Source: Hymenobacter aquaticus (GTDB taxonomy: Bacteria; Bacteroidota; Bacteroidia; Cytophagales; Hymenobacteraceae). From it: a DNA stretch of 64,000 nt. This document shows, piece by piece, positions 24,429 to 33,580 of the stretch. Positions within the stretch are counted from its first letter, which is position 1; each line of letters opens with the position of its first letter. Where the stretch lies: assembly GCF_004765605.1 (NCBI RefSeq), contig NZ_SRLC01000001.1, positions 2,604,001 to 2,668,000 of the forward strand, written 5' to 3'. The notes beneath the pieces were generated by a model. It searched no databases. It had not been told where the DNA came from and saw nothing but the letters and a program-made list of their open reading frames with translations. Made by a program: the position numbers and the translations under genes.

Positions 24429-25056
24429 GACGCAAGGCAGGAGAAAGGTGATGACGAAGGGTTCTGCGGGCCCGGAACAGCAGGGATTCCACCGCCGGCA
24501 CGGTCGTGTTGAGCACGGCGGCTATTTCCTCGTAGCTCAGCTCCTGCTCGTGGCGCAGCGTAAAGGCCACCTGCTGCTGCTCGGGCAGGCGGTCAATCAG
24601 GGCCAGCAAAAGCGTTAGTTGCTGCTGCTCTTCCAGCTGCGCCTGCGGGTGCCCCTGGTCGGCCGGCTCGTGCAGCACCTGGTTGTCGAAGCCCAGCAGG
24701 CTGGTGAAGTAAGCGAAGCGCTTCTGGGCCCGGGCCCGCCGACGGTTTTTCAGGGCCCGGGAAGTGGCCAGCCGGTAAAGCCAGGTGCTCAGGGCCGCCT
24801 CGCCCCGAAACCGGCCAATGGTCTGGTACACCTCCACGAAAACTTCCTGGGCCACATCTTCCGCCTCCTCCGGCGAGCGGAGCAGGGACAATACCGTGCG
24901 GTAAATCCGGTTTTGGTACCGCTCCACCAGCGTGCGAAACGCGGCTTCACTGCCCTGCTGCAGCTGCGCTACCAACTCGGCGTCGGCAGCAGCGGCAGGG
25001 CCCGGGGCCGCAGGCGCGGCAGCGCCCTGAACGATAGGCAGCGGAAGGGTGTACAC
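24421..25056 (-). CDS. ECF-type RNA polymerase sigma factor
   Basis: 211 residues. Region 2 is clear: AFRTLVERYQNRIYRTVLSLL, then PEEAEDVAQEVFVEVYQTIGRFRGEAALSTWLYRLATSRALKNRRR. Region 4 follows: LIDRLPEQQQVAFTLRHEQELSYEEIAAVLNTTVPAVESLLFRARRTL. The first ~25 residues are Ala/Pro-rich and unlike the family. The only start in reach is a GTG at 25056; no in-frame ATG is seen near region 2, so the true start may be within the Ala/Pro stretch. It directs transcription of an unknown regulon, probably restrained by the small membrane protein encoded by the overlapping next gene. Confidence 0.88.
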   Translation of the reverse strand: MYTLPLPIVQGAAAPAAPGPAAAADAELVAQLQQGSEAAFRTLVERYQNRIYRTVLSLLRSPEEAEDVAQEVFVEVYQTIGRFRGEAALSTWLYRLATSRALKNRRRARAQKRFAYFTSLLGFDNQVLHEPADQGHPQAQLEEQQQLTLLLALIDRLPEQQQVAFTLRHEQELSYEEIAAVLNTTVPAVESLLFRARRTLRHHLSPALRHV

Positions 25057-25259
25057 CGGGCAAGCAGGAGCTGAAAGGATGGAAAAGCTACGTATTCAGT
25101 TTCCCGCGCTGGCCGCGAATACTGAGGTTCTGTCTGCTTAGGCCACCTTGTTGGCTAAAACTTGCGCCCACGCCCCTACATTTATTGTAGCTCCTTAGTA
25201 TTCAATGCATTAATCTACCCGAAACCAACACAAGCTTGCGCCCACTCGGCCCGCTTACG

Positions 25260-27191
25260 CTACAGGCTGTTGAGCTCGTGGGTGAAGCCGCCGCTCAGAA
25301 TCGGGAAGCGCAGCCACGAGCGGGGGTCCACGTTGTAGTCGTCGAGGTGGAACGCCGGGGCAAACCGCTCCCGCTTCCACTGGTTGCGCGACCAGAGCGA
25401 GTAGAAGCGCTTCACGTAGGTTTTGAGCTGCTCGGGGTCGGTGCCCGTTTCTTCCTGCACTAGGGTCGCATACACCTGCTGCGGGCTGAGGCGGTTGTAA
25501 AACGCCAGCCGCTCGATGCGGTTGAGCAGCACGTAGGGCATCAAATCCCGCTCGTCGGTCTGCTTGTCTTCCAGGGGCCGCAGCTCGGCGGTAGGTTGCA
25601 GGGCATTCACGAAGCGCAGGCCGGGGTAATTCAGCTCGGCTTCGGCCCAGCGCAGCCACTTCTTCACGAAGTCCTTATCGACGCCCCCGATGGGCGAAAT
25701 GCTGCCGGCCGTGTCGCCGTCCATCGTGCAGTAGCCCACGGAGGCCTCCGAGCGGTTGGAGGTCGTGATGAGCAGGGCGTTCTGCACGTTGGCCAGCAGC
25801 CAGATGGCCGGAGCCCGCACCCGCGCCTGAATGTTCTGCAGGGCCAAATCGTCGGTTTGCCAGCTCAGCTCCCGGCCCAGGGCGTGCTCAATCTTGCCCA
25901 CGTAGCCGGTTACTTCCTCATCGATGCCCCAGTTGTAGAACACGGCCCCGATGGACTCGGCCAGCTCTTTGGCCGAGGTATAGGTGTCGTCCGACGAATT
26001 GACGGTGCCCTGGTAGGCGCAGGTGAGCAGGTGGCCGGTTATGGCGCGCTGCTGCCGCTGCTGCTCGGCGTCGGGCTGGGTTTGGGAAGCCTCCTGCGGG
26101 CCGGTCGGCTGCTCAGACCAACTCTGAACCGGACCGGCAATGCGGGCAATATCATCAGCCGTGAAGCAGCCGGAGCAGCGCATAAACTCGGCCGTACCGA
26201 TTTCCTGGGTGCCCAGCCGCACCATTTCGGCCACGGCCACGGCGCACATGCAGGAGTCGGCGCCGCCGCTGAGGCTGAGCACGAAGCCCCGGGTGCGGGC
26301 CTTGCGCATGTAGTCAAACAAAGCCAGGCTCAGGGCCTGATTCAGCTCCCGGTACTCGTCGGGCGTGGGCAGCGGGGTGATGCTTTCGGCGCGGGCCAGC
26401 GGGGTGCTAAAATCCACGTCCACGCACTCCATATCGACTTCCTTGAAGCTCAGCAGCTGGTTGCGGTGCAGCAAATGCCCGTTGCGGGCCACCAGGATTT
26501 CCCCGTCGTACACGATGCGCCCGGCCTCGTTGCCGAGCAGGTTGGCGTAAAGGTAGGTGCAGTCGAAATTGCGCGAGGCATTCAGCACCAGGTTGTAGCG
26601 CACGTCGGTTTTGCTCATGGCAAAGTGCGAGGCCGACGGATTTACAATCAGATCCACGCGGCCTTTCAGCCGGGCGGCGGGCCGCTCATCGTCGGGCCGC
26701 CACGCATCCTCACAGATTTCGAAGCCAAACCGCACGCCCTGGTGCTCAAACACCAGGTCGCCGATGGGCCACTGCTGCCCTTCCCAGGTTACGGTACTCG
26801 TTTCGCCGGCCCGCCACGAGTTGAAAAAGCGGGGCTCGTAGTGCACCCCGTCGTTGGCCAGAAACTGCTTGGCCGCAAACCCCAGAATTTCCCCGTCGCG
26901 CAGCACGGCGGCCGTGTTGTAGGTGCGGCCGTCCAGGCGCACCGGCAAGCCCACGCACACCACGATACCCTGGGTCCAGGGCCGGATCTGCTGCAAGTAC
27001 TCCAGCGCCTCCGCCGACAGCCAGTCACTCAGAAACACGTCCTCGCAGCCGTAACCGGTCAGGCACAGCTCCGGCAGGCACAGTAGCTCTACCCCGGCGG
27101 CCTTGGCCTGGTCCAGGGCATCTTTAATGGTGCGCAGGTTGTGTTGCCAGTCAAATGGTATCTGGTTGAGGGCGGCGCCGGCTAGTCTCAT
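25260..27191 (-). CDS. nadE: Glutamine-dependent NAD+ synthetase
   Basis: 643 residues; two-domain type. The N-terminal nitrilase-like glutaminase has its Glu-Lys-Cys triad at E41 (CLPELCLTGYG), K108 (GFAAKQFLAND) and C160 (GFEICEDAW). The C-terminal ATP-pyrophosphatase domain has the P-loop SLSGGADS (306-313) and the later TTSNRSEASVGYCTMDGD block. It makes NAD from deamido-NAD, ATP and glutamine in the cytoplasm. A Gln-rich linker-like insert (residues ~360-385, QTQPDAEQQRQQR) lies in the synthetase domain. The gene sits alone on its strand, between a hairpin repeat upstream and the sigma factor gene downstream. Confidence 0.96.
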   Translation of the reverse strand: MRLAGAALNQIPFDWQHNLRTIKDALDQAKAAGVELLCLPELCLTGYGCEDVFLSDWLSAEALEYLQQIRPWTQGIVVCVGLPVRLDGRTYNTAAVLRDGEILGFAAKQFLANDGVHYEPRFFNSWRAGETSTVTWEGQQWPIGDLVFEHQGVRFGFEICEDAWRPDDERPAARLKGRVDLIVNPSASHFAMSKTDVRYNLVLNASRNFDCTYLYANLLGNEAGRIVYDGEILVARNGHLLHRNQLLSFKEVDMECVDVDFSTPLARAESITPLPTPDEYRELNQALSLALFDYMRKARTRGFVLSLSGGADSCMCAVAVAEMVRLGTQEIGTAEFMRCSGCFTADDIARIAGPVQSWSEQPTGPQEASQTQPDAEQQRQQRAITGHLLTCAYQGTVNSSDDTYTSAKELAESIGAVFYNWGIDEEVTGYVGKIEHALGRELSWQTDDLALQNIQARVRAPAIWLLANVQNALLITTSNRSEASVGYCTMDGDTAGSISPIGGVDKDFVKKWLRWAEAELNYPGLRFVNALQPTAELRPLEDKQTDERDLMPYVLLNRIERLAFYNRLSPQQVYATLVQEETGTDPEQLKTYVKRFYSLWSRNQWKRERFAPAFHLDDYNVDPRSWLRFPILSGGFTHELNSL

Positions 27192-27250
27192 CGTATGCGA
27201 AAATTGATTCTGGTTAACAACTGTATTTGCGGGCCGGGGGTTGCCCGCCT

Positions 27251-27345
27251 CTGCGCCTTCTGCGAAACCACTGCGTCCTCTGCGGGCTAAGTCGTTGTTA
27301 CGATTTTAGCCCGCAGAGGACGCAGAAGAAACGCAGAAGACGCCG
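27251..27345. repeat. Intergenic inverted repeat built of CTGCG units
   Basis: Arms of 40 bases at 27251-27290 and 27306-27345 pair with few mismatches around a 15-base loop; the inner 18 bases (ending TGCGGGCTAA) are identical. The arms are made of ~10-base units, TTCTGCG, CACTGCG, CCTCTGCG. The architecture matches the elements at 5990 and 39455 but the unit differs. It fills the gap between rnc and nadE. Confidence 0.8.
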
Positions 27346-27351
27346 TGCACC

Positions 27352-28101
27352 TTACACCCCCAACACCGTTAAAGCCCGCTCGGCCGCCAGCTGCTCGGCC
27401 TGCTTTTTCGATAGGCCCATGCCCGTAGCCACCGGCTCGTCGTCCAGCATCACCGTGGCCGAAAACTCCATCACGCCGCCCGCGCGGGGCTGCCCGGTCA
27501 AATCGTAGCGGATGGTTTTACCCTGGCGCTGGGCCCATTCGATGAGCTTGCTCTTGAAATTGGCCGTAGTTTCAATCAACGATTTCACGTCGATAAACGG
27601 CTTGATCAGGCGGGCCAGCACGAATTTGCGGGCCGCCTTGTACCCCTGGTCGAGGTAAATAGCGCCCACCAGGGCTTCCAGGGCGTTGCCGTTTACGGAG
27701 CGCGACCGGGCGGCCCGGCCCTGGGCGGGGTCGAGCTGCACGAGCTTGTCCAGCCCGATTTTCAGGGCCAGCCCGTTCAGACTTTCCCGGTTTACGATGC
27801 GCGACCGGAGCTCGGTGAGGAAGCCTTCCTGCTCGTAGGGAAACTTGCGGAACAGGTACTCGGCCACCACCGCGCCCAGCACCGCGTCGCCGAGGAACTC
27901 CAGCCGCTCGTTGCTTTGGTGCCGGGCCGTTTCGCCCTGCTGCCGCACCACCGAGGAGTGGGTAAAGGCCAAATGGTAAAGCCGCACGTTGTCAGGCGTG
28001 CGGCCGATTACCGTAGCAATGGCTTGGCGAAAAGCCCGGTCCTGCCCCAGCAGCCGCCGGAAAAATCCGAAGAGCGGGAGTGGCTGACCTGGTCGCAGCA
28101 T
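27352..28101 (-). CDS. rnc: Ribonuclease III
   Basis: 249 residues. The RNase III signature NERLEFLGDAVLG is at 64-76, with the second acidic cluster in NALEALVGAIYLDQG. A double-stranded RNA-binding domain follows (FKSKLIEWAQRQGKTIRYDL ... GLSKKQAEQLAAERAL). It cleaves dsRNA in rRNA and mRNA maturation. The ATG overlaps the fabF stop by one base (TAATG), so it is coupled to fabF; acpP-fabF-rnc is a conserved order in Bacteroidota. Confidence 0.97.
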   Translation of the reverse strand: MLRPGQPLPLFGFFRRLLGQDRAFRQAIATVIGRTPDNVRLYHLAFTHSSVVRQQGETARHQSNERLEFLGDAVLGAVVAEYLFRKFPYEQEGFLTELRSRIVNRESLNGLALKIGLDKLVQLDPAQGRAARSRSVNGNALEALVGAIYLDQGYKAARKFVLARLIKPFIDVKSLIETTANFKSKLIEWAQRQGKTIRYDLTGQPRAGGVMEFSATVMLDDEPVATGMGLSKKQAEQLAAERALTVLGV

Positions 28102-29348
28102 TAGTCGCGCAGCTTGCGGAACACCACCGACGTGTTGTGGCCGCCAAACCCGAAGGTGTTGCTCATGGCCACCGTCACGTCCCGCTTCTGGGCCTCGTTG
28201 AACGTGAAGTTCAGGCGGGCGTCCAGCTCGGGGTCGTCGGTGAAGTGGTTGATGGTTGGGGGCACGATGCCGTGCTGGATAGCCAGAATGCTGGCCAGCG
28301 CCTCAATCCCGCCCGCGCCGCCCAGCAAATGGCCGGTCATGCTTTTGGTCGAGCTGATGTTGAGGTTGTAGGCGTGCTCCCCGAACACTTTCTGAATAGC
28401 CTTGATTTCGGCCCCGTCGCCCAGCGGCGTGCTCGTGCCGTGAGTGTTGATGTAGTCCACCTCTTCTGGCGCGATGCCAGCATCCCGCAAAGCGTTCTGC
28501 ATCACCAGCACCACGCCTTCGCCCGTGGGGTCGGGAGCGGTAATGTGGTAAGCATCCGACGACAAGCCGCCGCCGATGATTTCGGCGTAGATCTTGGCGC
28601 CGCGGGCCTTGGCGTGCTCGTATTCCTCGACCACCAAAGCGCCGCTGCCTTCGCCCAGCACGAACCCATCCCGGTCCTTGTCGTAGGGCCGCGAGCCGGT
28701 CAGCGGGTCATCGTTCCGCTCGCTCATGGCGCGCAGAGCGTTGAAGCCACCCACGCCCGCCTCGGTGATGGCCGCTTCCGAGCCGCCGGTCACGGCCACG
28801 TCGGCCATCCCCAGGCGGATGTAATTGTAAGCCGCCACGATGGCGTCGGACGCGGAGGCGCAGGCCGAAGTCGTCACGAAGTTGGGGCCCCGGAAGCCGT
28901 TCTTAATCGAGATGTTCCCCGACGAGCTGTCGGCAATCATCTTCGGAATGAAGAACGGGTTATAGCGCGGGGTACCGTCGCCCTTGGCGAAGTTGAAGCA
29001 CTCCTCCTGGAAGGTTTTCAGGCCCCCAATGCCCGAGCCCCAGATAACCCCGACGCGGTCCTTGTTGACGCCTTCCAGGTTGGCATCCTTGATGGCTTCG
29101 TCGCTGGCAATGACGGCAAACTGCGTAAACAGGTCCATTTTCCGGCCTTCCCTGGGCGGGAAGTAGGCATCAGGATTGTAGTCTTTGACCTCGCAGGCAA
29201 AGCGCGTTTTGAACTTGCTGGCGTCGAAGCGGGTGATGGCGGCCGCACCGCTTACACCGCGCGACAGCCCGTCCCAAAATTCGGCGACGTTCTTGCCAAG
29301 CGGGGTAATGGCACCAAGGCCGGTCACAACAACTCTCCGAAGAGACAT
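28101..29348 (-). CDS. fabF: 3-oxoacyl-[acyl-carrier-protein] synthase II
   Basis: 415 residues from the ATG at 29348 (MSLRRVVVTGLGAITP); ten further codons upstream start with TTG and are not needed. Catalytic residues fall at the E. coli positions: Cys163 (TTSACASASDAI), His303 (INTHGTSTPLGD) and a second His near 340 (KSMTGHLLGGAG). It extends acyl chains in type II fatty-acid synthesis, condensing malonyl-ACP with acyl-ACP. It lies 88 bases downstream of acpP and overlaps rnc by one base. Confidence 0.97.
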   Translation of the reverse strand: MSLRRVVVTGLGAITPLGKNVAEFWDGLSRGVSGAAAITRFDASKFKTRFACEVKDYNPDAYFPPREGRKMDLFTQFAVIASDEAIKDANLEGVNKDRVGVIWGSGIGGLKTFQEECFNFAKGDGTPRYNPFFIPKMIADSSSGNISIKNGFRGPNFVTTSACASASDAIVAAYNYIRLGMADVAVTGGSEAAITEAGVGGFNALRAMSERNDDPLTGSRPYDKDRDGFVLGEGSGALVVEEYEHAKARGAKIYAEIIGGGLSSDAYHITAPDPTGEGVVLVMQNALRDAGIAPEEVDYINTHGTSTPLGDGAEIKAIQKVFGEHAYNLNISSTKSMTGHLLGGAGGIEALASILAIQHGIVPPTINHFTDDPELDARLNFTFNEAQKRDVTVAMSNTFGFGGHNTSVVFRKLRD

Positions 29349-29436
29349 AGGCGAAAGTGGAGACTGAATAAAAAGCAAAACGGCCGGCGGCGAGCCGGCC
29401 GGTAAGCACTAAAACGGGGTAGAAAGAAGCAAAGCC

Positions 29437-29673
29437 TTATTTGGCGTGCTCTTCCAGGTAGCTCACGGCCTGACCAACGGTGGCAATGTTTTCTGCCTGG
29501 TCGTCGGGAATCGACACGTTGAACTCCTTTTCGAACTCCATGATCAGCTCGACGGTGTCCAGGGAATCAGCACCCAGGTCGTTCGTGAAGCTAGCCTCGG
29601 GGGTAACTTCAGACGCTTCAACACCAAGCTTATCAATGATAATGGCTTTTACTTTTTCTGCAATTTCAGACAT
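29437..29673 (-). CDS. acpP: Acyl carrier protein
   Basis: 78 residues, strongly acidic. The phosphopantetheine attachment site is Ser37 in [12 protein letters not shown]. Helix pattern and length are those of AcpP. It carries growing acyl chains for fatty-acid synthesis and is encoded directly before fabF on the same strand, probably in one operon with fabF and rnc. Confidence 0.98.
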   Translation of the reverse strand: MSEIAEKVKAIIIDKLGVEASEVTPEASFTNDLGADSLDTVELIMEFEKEFNVSIPDDQAENIATVGQAVSYLEEHAK

Positions 29674-29784
29674 TTCCGTGGGGGTTTAGAGAAAACTCGG
29701 CACAAATAACACTAACTTCCCTAACATTTTCAAACCGGCAGCCTGTAATCTTGGCAGTGTAAGATTATGGGGAAGGTGGTTTCT

Positions 29785-29811
29785 TTGGGCCCGTTGCGTG
29801 CGTAATTTTGT
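29785..29811 (+). promoter_or_regulatory. Candidate promoter for the IPExxxVDY-pyk unit
   Basis: TAATTTTG (29804-29811) matches TAnnTTTG 26 bases before the start codon. A TTTG lies at 29785-29788, but the spacer is 15 bases rather than 19, so only the -7 box is convincing. Confidence 0.45.
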
Positions 29812-29836
29812 CCTTCCTTGTTTTTGGTAGTGCCTT

Positions 29837-30265
29837 ATGAAAACGCTCACACTGGACGTAGACTACGATTGTGACTTCGACTTGTTCGGCATTGTGTCGT
29901 CGAGCCGGGAGCACAAGCTGGCCTGGACGCTCAACAGTTCGCTGCGCCTGCGCCTGGTAAAGCAGCAGGATTTGATCTACGATTTATTTTCCCAGGGGCG
30001 TTTGGTCATCAGCAATTACCTGCACGCCACCGAAAACAGCACCCTGCGCCTGCTGCGCAACCGCTCCGTGGACCCCTCCCCGCTCAAGAAACCCTTCCTG
30101 GCCCCCGACATCAAGGAGTACGACTACCTGATTCAGGTCAGCAACGGGGCCGGGCCGCTGGCCCCGGAGGAGCTGCTGGAGCAGCTGACCCGCCTGCCGG
30201 AGGTGCAGTACGCCTGCCAATTCGACCCGAATACGTTAAAATTCAAAGAAAATCTGCTCTTTTGA
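29837..30265 (+). CDS. IPExxxVDY family protein
   Basis: 142 residues, soluble. It matches the small Bacteroidota family named for its IPExxxVDY motif; here the motif reads APDIKEYDYLIQV (about residues 92-104), with Ala-Pro-Asp in place of Ile-Pro-Glu. It begins MKTLTLDVDYDCDFDLFGI, typical of the family's N-terminus. The function is unknown. Its position, divergent from acpP and directly upstream of pyk, is the usual one in this phylum and supports the assignment. Confidence 0.82.
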   Translation: MKTLTLDVDYDCDFDLFGIVSSSREHKLAWTLNSSLRLRLVKQQDLIYDLFSQGRLVISNYLHATENSTLRLLRNRSVDPSPLKKPFLAPDIKEYDYLIQVSNGAGPLAPEELLEQLTRLPEVQYACQFDPNTLKFKENLLF

Positions 30266-30426
30266 GCTCGCACAATTAGTGGCGGCTGGTTGAGCCGCAC
30301 CGCAGGACCTTATTCCGCAGCCCTGGTTCCCGTCAGAATAGCCTTCTGTCCGGGTTTTCAGCTGGGTGGGATGAGGTCCTTCGCTTGCCCGCAACCGCCG
30401 CCGCTGTTTAACCCCGAACCATACGC

Positions 30427-31866
30427 ATGGAACCAACTCCGCATTTTAATAAAGTCAAAATCGTGGCCACCGTGGGCCCCGCTTCCAACACCTACGACAA
30501 GCTGGGCATGCTCATCCGCGAAGGTGTGGACGTGTTTCGCCTCAACTTCTCCCACGGTTCCCACGAAGACCACCTGTCCGTTATCAACACGGTGCGCCGC
30601 CTCAACAAGGACATGCGCACCAACGTGGGTTTGCTGCAGGACTTGCAGGGCCCCAAAATCCGGCTGGGTGAAGTGGAAGGCGGCGCGGTGGAAATTAAGG
30701 CCGGCGACAAAATCAAGCTGGTGTGCGGCGAAAAGGAAATCACGACGGCTACGCGCCTGAGCACGATTTACCTGGGCCTGGCCCGCGACGTGAAGCCCGG
30801 CGACATGATTTTGATTGACGACGGCAAAATCGAGCTGCGCGTGCTGGCCACCGACCGCGACAAAGAGGTGGACGTGGAAGTAATCTACGGCGGTACCGTG
30901 AAGCCCCGAAAAGGCATTAACCTGCCGGATTCCGAGGTTTCGGCCCCGTCGATGACGGAGAAGGACATCGAGGACCTGAAGTTCGGCCTGGACAACGATG
31001 TGGACTGGATTGCGCTGTCGTTTGCCCGCCGCGCCGAGGACATTCGCTTTATCAAGAGCCTGATTGCCGAGAGCGGCAAAACGGCCCGCGTGATTGCCAA
31101 AATCGAGACGCCGGAAGGCCTGAAAAACCTCGACGAAATCATTGCCCTGACCGACGCCGTGATGGTCGCCCGCGGCGACCTGGGTGTGGAAGTGAAGATG
31201 GAAGAGGTGCCGATGGCCCAGAAGCTCATCGTGGAGAAGTGCAACAAAGCCGGCAAGCCGGTAATTGTCGCCACCCAGATGATGGAAAGCATGATTTCGG
31301 CCCCCCGCCCGACCCGGGCCGAAACCAGCGACGTGGCCAACGCCGTTATCGACGGCGCTGACGCCGTGATGCTGTCGGCCGAAACGGCCGTGGGTGCTTA
31401 CCCGGCCGAGGTTATCCGCTCGATGGTAGCCACGATTCTGAGCGTGGAAACCCGCATGCCGAGCCTGTTTAACCGCTGGCACCCCATCACGCCCGAGTCG
31501 CCCTCGTTCATGGTCGACAGCGTGCTGTCGGCGGCCTGCCACCTGGCCAAAAACACCGGGGCCAAGGCCATTACCGGCATGACCCACCGCGGCTACACCG
31601 CTTTCCAGATTGCCAAGTACCGGCCCAAAGCCAACATTTTCATTTTCACCGACAACCGCTCCCTGCTCACCACGCTGAGCCTGATCTGGGGCGTGCGCGG
31701 CTTCTACTACGACCGGATGCTGAGCACCGACGGCACGGTGTCGGACATCAAGTACGTGCTGACCACGACCGGCAACCTGAACAAGGGTGACGTGTTCATC
31801 AATACTGCTTCGATGCCCATCAACGAGAAAGGCAAAACCAACATGGTGAAGGTCAGCGTGGCGTAG
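30427..31866 (+). CDS. pyk: Pyruvate kinase
   Basis: 479 residues. It converts phosphoenolpyruvate and ADP to pyruvate and ATP. Seen: TKIVATVGPAS-type start (VKIVATVGPASN), FRLNFSHGSHEDH, the barrel motif ARVIAKIETPEGL with the catalytic Lys, DAVMVARGDLGVEV, and ATQMMESMI...PTRAETSDVANAVIDG. The C-terminal domain is complete. It follows the IPExxxVDY gene after 161 bases and ends at a clear terminator. Confidence 0.97.
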   Translation: MEPTPHFNKVKIVATVGPASNTYDKLGMLIREGVDVFRLNFSHGSHEDHLSVINTVRRLNKDMRTNVGLLQDLQGPKIRLGEVEGGAVEIKAGDKIKLVCGEKEITTATRLSTIYLGLARDVKPGDMILIDDGKIELRVLATDRDKEVDVEVIYGGTVKPRKGINLPDSEVSAPSMTEKDIEDLKFGLDNDVDWIALSFARRAEDIRFIKSLIAESGKTARVIAKIETPEGLKNLDEIIALTDAVMVARGDLGVEVKMEEVPMAQKLIVEKCNKAGKPVIVATQMMESMISAPRPTRAETSDVANAVIDGADAVMLSAETAVGAYPAEVIRSMVATILSVETRMPSLFNRWHPITPESPSFMVDSVLSAACHLAKNTGAKAITGMTHRGYTAFQIAKYRPKANIFIFTDNRSLLTTLSLIWGVRGFYYDRMLSTDGTVSDIKYVLTTTGNLNKGDVFINTASMPINEKGKTNMVKVSVA

Positions 31867-31889
31867 CTCCCGCTTTCTACTATTATCAG

Positions 31890-31921
31890 AAAAGCCCGTC
31901 TGAGCTATCAGACGGGCTTTT
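31890..31921. terminator. Bidirectional terminator after pyk
   Basis: A perfect 14-bp stem AAAAGCCCGTCTGA, loop GCTA, and complement ending TTTTCTG. It lies between pyk and the convergent T9SS protein gene. Confidence 0.92.
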
Positions 31922-31946
31922 CTGTGCTTATAATATCCTTGCGACT

Positions 31947-33443
31947 CTAGTGTTGCAGCCGGATGTGGCGGGGCGCTTCGCCCGCCGCCTGGACCTCTAC
32001 CACGTAGGAGCCACCGGCCAGATTCCGCAGGTTCAGCACGGTGCTGGTCTGGCCGGCCGCCAGCGGCTGCGTGCTGACCGCACGGCCCAGGCCGTCCAGT
32101 ATCCGCACCGTAGCAACCGTCCGGCTGGCCTCGGGCAGCACGAGCACCACCGACTCCGCCGCCGGATTGGGGTACAGCTGCAGCGGAGCAACCTGCGCGG
32201 CCTGACTATTGGGCAGCAGCGTGCTGAACTCGTTGCGGCTACCGCAGGTCTGGGGGGCGCCATTTACCGTTCGGCGGGCATAGCTCAAGGAGTATTCGCC
32301 CTGGCCCGTTACTCCGGTTCCCAAAGACACTGTCTGTTCCCAGGCCAAGGCGTCGAGTCCGGAGTTGTAGTCCGCAGTGGCCCCGGACCGATACAGGCGG
32401 CGCTGGCTGAGCAAGGGCGTGCCGCAGGCAGACGCTGCCTGGCCCGTCACAACCGGGCTTCCCATTACCACTACGTTGGTTGCCCCGGCATAAGCCGGCC
32501 GGTAGGCATAGCTCAACAACTCCGCATCGGCAGGCACCAGTACCCCAGCGCCCTTAGCGGCCCATTGCCCGGTGCGTAGGGAGGCCGCCATACGCAGCAT
32601 GGCTACCGGGGTCATCGTCGGAGCACCACCCGAGCAGCCCGGGGCGCTGCTGTAGCTCATGCGGCGCTGTTCCCGCATCGTGTACACGATACTATCGGCC
32701 GTTACCTGCCGGCTCATTACCTGGCGTAGTACCCAGCCCGTATAGCAGGGGAAAGGACCGAAAGAAAAGGCCTCCTGCTTGTAGCCCAGCTCGTCGCCGG
32801 GCTGCAGGTCCAGCAGCGCCAACGGGTTGTAATAGCTCTGCCCCGCCGGGGCCGGGCGGCGGGCCAGCGTCAGGATTTTAGGGTTTGGAACACCAAACAG
32901 CAAGTTGGCGGGAGCCGATACGAGTCCGTGGTTTTTACTGAGCACGACGGTGGCCCCAGTGCTTAGCCGGAAGGTTGCCACTGAGTCCGTTACCCCGTCG
33001 ACGAGGCCGGCACCCTTGGCTAACAGCGTGGTCTGGACGCCATAATCGGTAAAGGCGCTCGACCAGTTGGCTCCGACCTTGGCAAAGGGCTTCAACACGA
33101 GCAGTCGGTCGAGAGAAAAGCCGTTGACAGAAGGCTCCGACCATTGCAGCACATACGTGCGCTCGGCTGGGTTGTAGCGCAGCACCTTGCCAAACTGGTT
33201 GTTCACCGACTTGCGCCACTGGTAGTTATTGCCGGCACGGCGCATTGTGCGGTTGAAATAATACACCGAATCCGCCCCCTGCAGCGCGGCCGAGTCCAGC
33301 CGCATGGTCAGGACCGAGTCGGGCGAAGCGCCGCGAAAGGCGTGTACGTCGCCGTTGGGCCGGAAGGGTCGCCAGTTCTGCGCCGGCGTGGTGTGCCAGC
33401 CTAAGGCTGCGCATAAGGTAAGCAGAGAGTAGATTTTTTTCAT
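31947..33443 (-). CDS. Secreted protein with T9SS sorting domain, unknown function
   Basis: 498 residues from the ATG at 33443, where a signal peptide begins (MKKIYSLLTLCAALGWHTTPAQ); the frame extends 25 codons further up without signal features. The main body (about 25-420) has no motif I recognise; it is beta-rich and contains a few Cys. The last ~80 residues are a type IX sorting domain: LQLYPNPAAESVVLVLPE, VRILDGLGRAVSTQPL and GGSYVVEVQAAGE. The protein should pass the outer membrane by T9SS and be cleaved and anchored. It stands alone, between two terminators. Confidence 0.82.
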   Translation of the reverse strand: MKKIYSLLTLCAALGWHTTPAQNWRPFRPNGDVHAFRGASPDSVLTMRLDSAALQGADSVYYFNRTMRRAGNNYQWRKSVNNQFGKVLRYNPAERTYVLQWSEPSVNGFSLDRLLVLKPFAKVGANWSSAFTDYGVQTTLLAKGAGLVDGVTDSVATFRLSTGATVVLSKNHGLVSAPANLLFGVPNPKILTLARRPAPAGQSYYNPLALLDLQPGDELGYKQEAFSFGPFPCYTGWVLRQVMSRQVTADSIVYTMREQRRMSYSSAPGCSGGAPTMTPVAMLRMAASLRTGQWAAKGAGVLVPADAELLSYAYRPAYAGATNVVVMGSPVVTGQAASACGTPLLSQRRLYRSGATADYNSGLDALAWEQTVSLGTGVTGQGEYSLSYARRTVNGAPQTCGSRNEFSTLLPNSQAAQVAPLQLYPNPAAESVVLVLPEASRTVATVRILDGLGRAVSTQPLAAGQTSTVLNLRNLAGGSYVVEVQAAGEAPRHIRLQH

Positions 33444-33522
33444 CGGTAATAGGTACGAGGTATATGATGGAGGAAATATACAATAACACCTTCGGATAAC
33501 AATAGCACGTGAGCACACAGAA

Positions 33523-33550
33523 AAGGCCCTGCACTCGCGCGCAGGGCCTT
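33523..33550. terminator. Terminator after rpsT
   Basis: The stem AAGGCCCTGC/GCAGGGCCTT has an 8-base loop. It is 30 bases past the rpsT stop on the minus strand, with AAAA on the upstream side giving a U-run in the rpsT transcript. Confidence 0.85.
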
Positions 33551-33580
33551 CTTATGTAAGAGCAGAAAAGTCAGTGGTGC

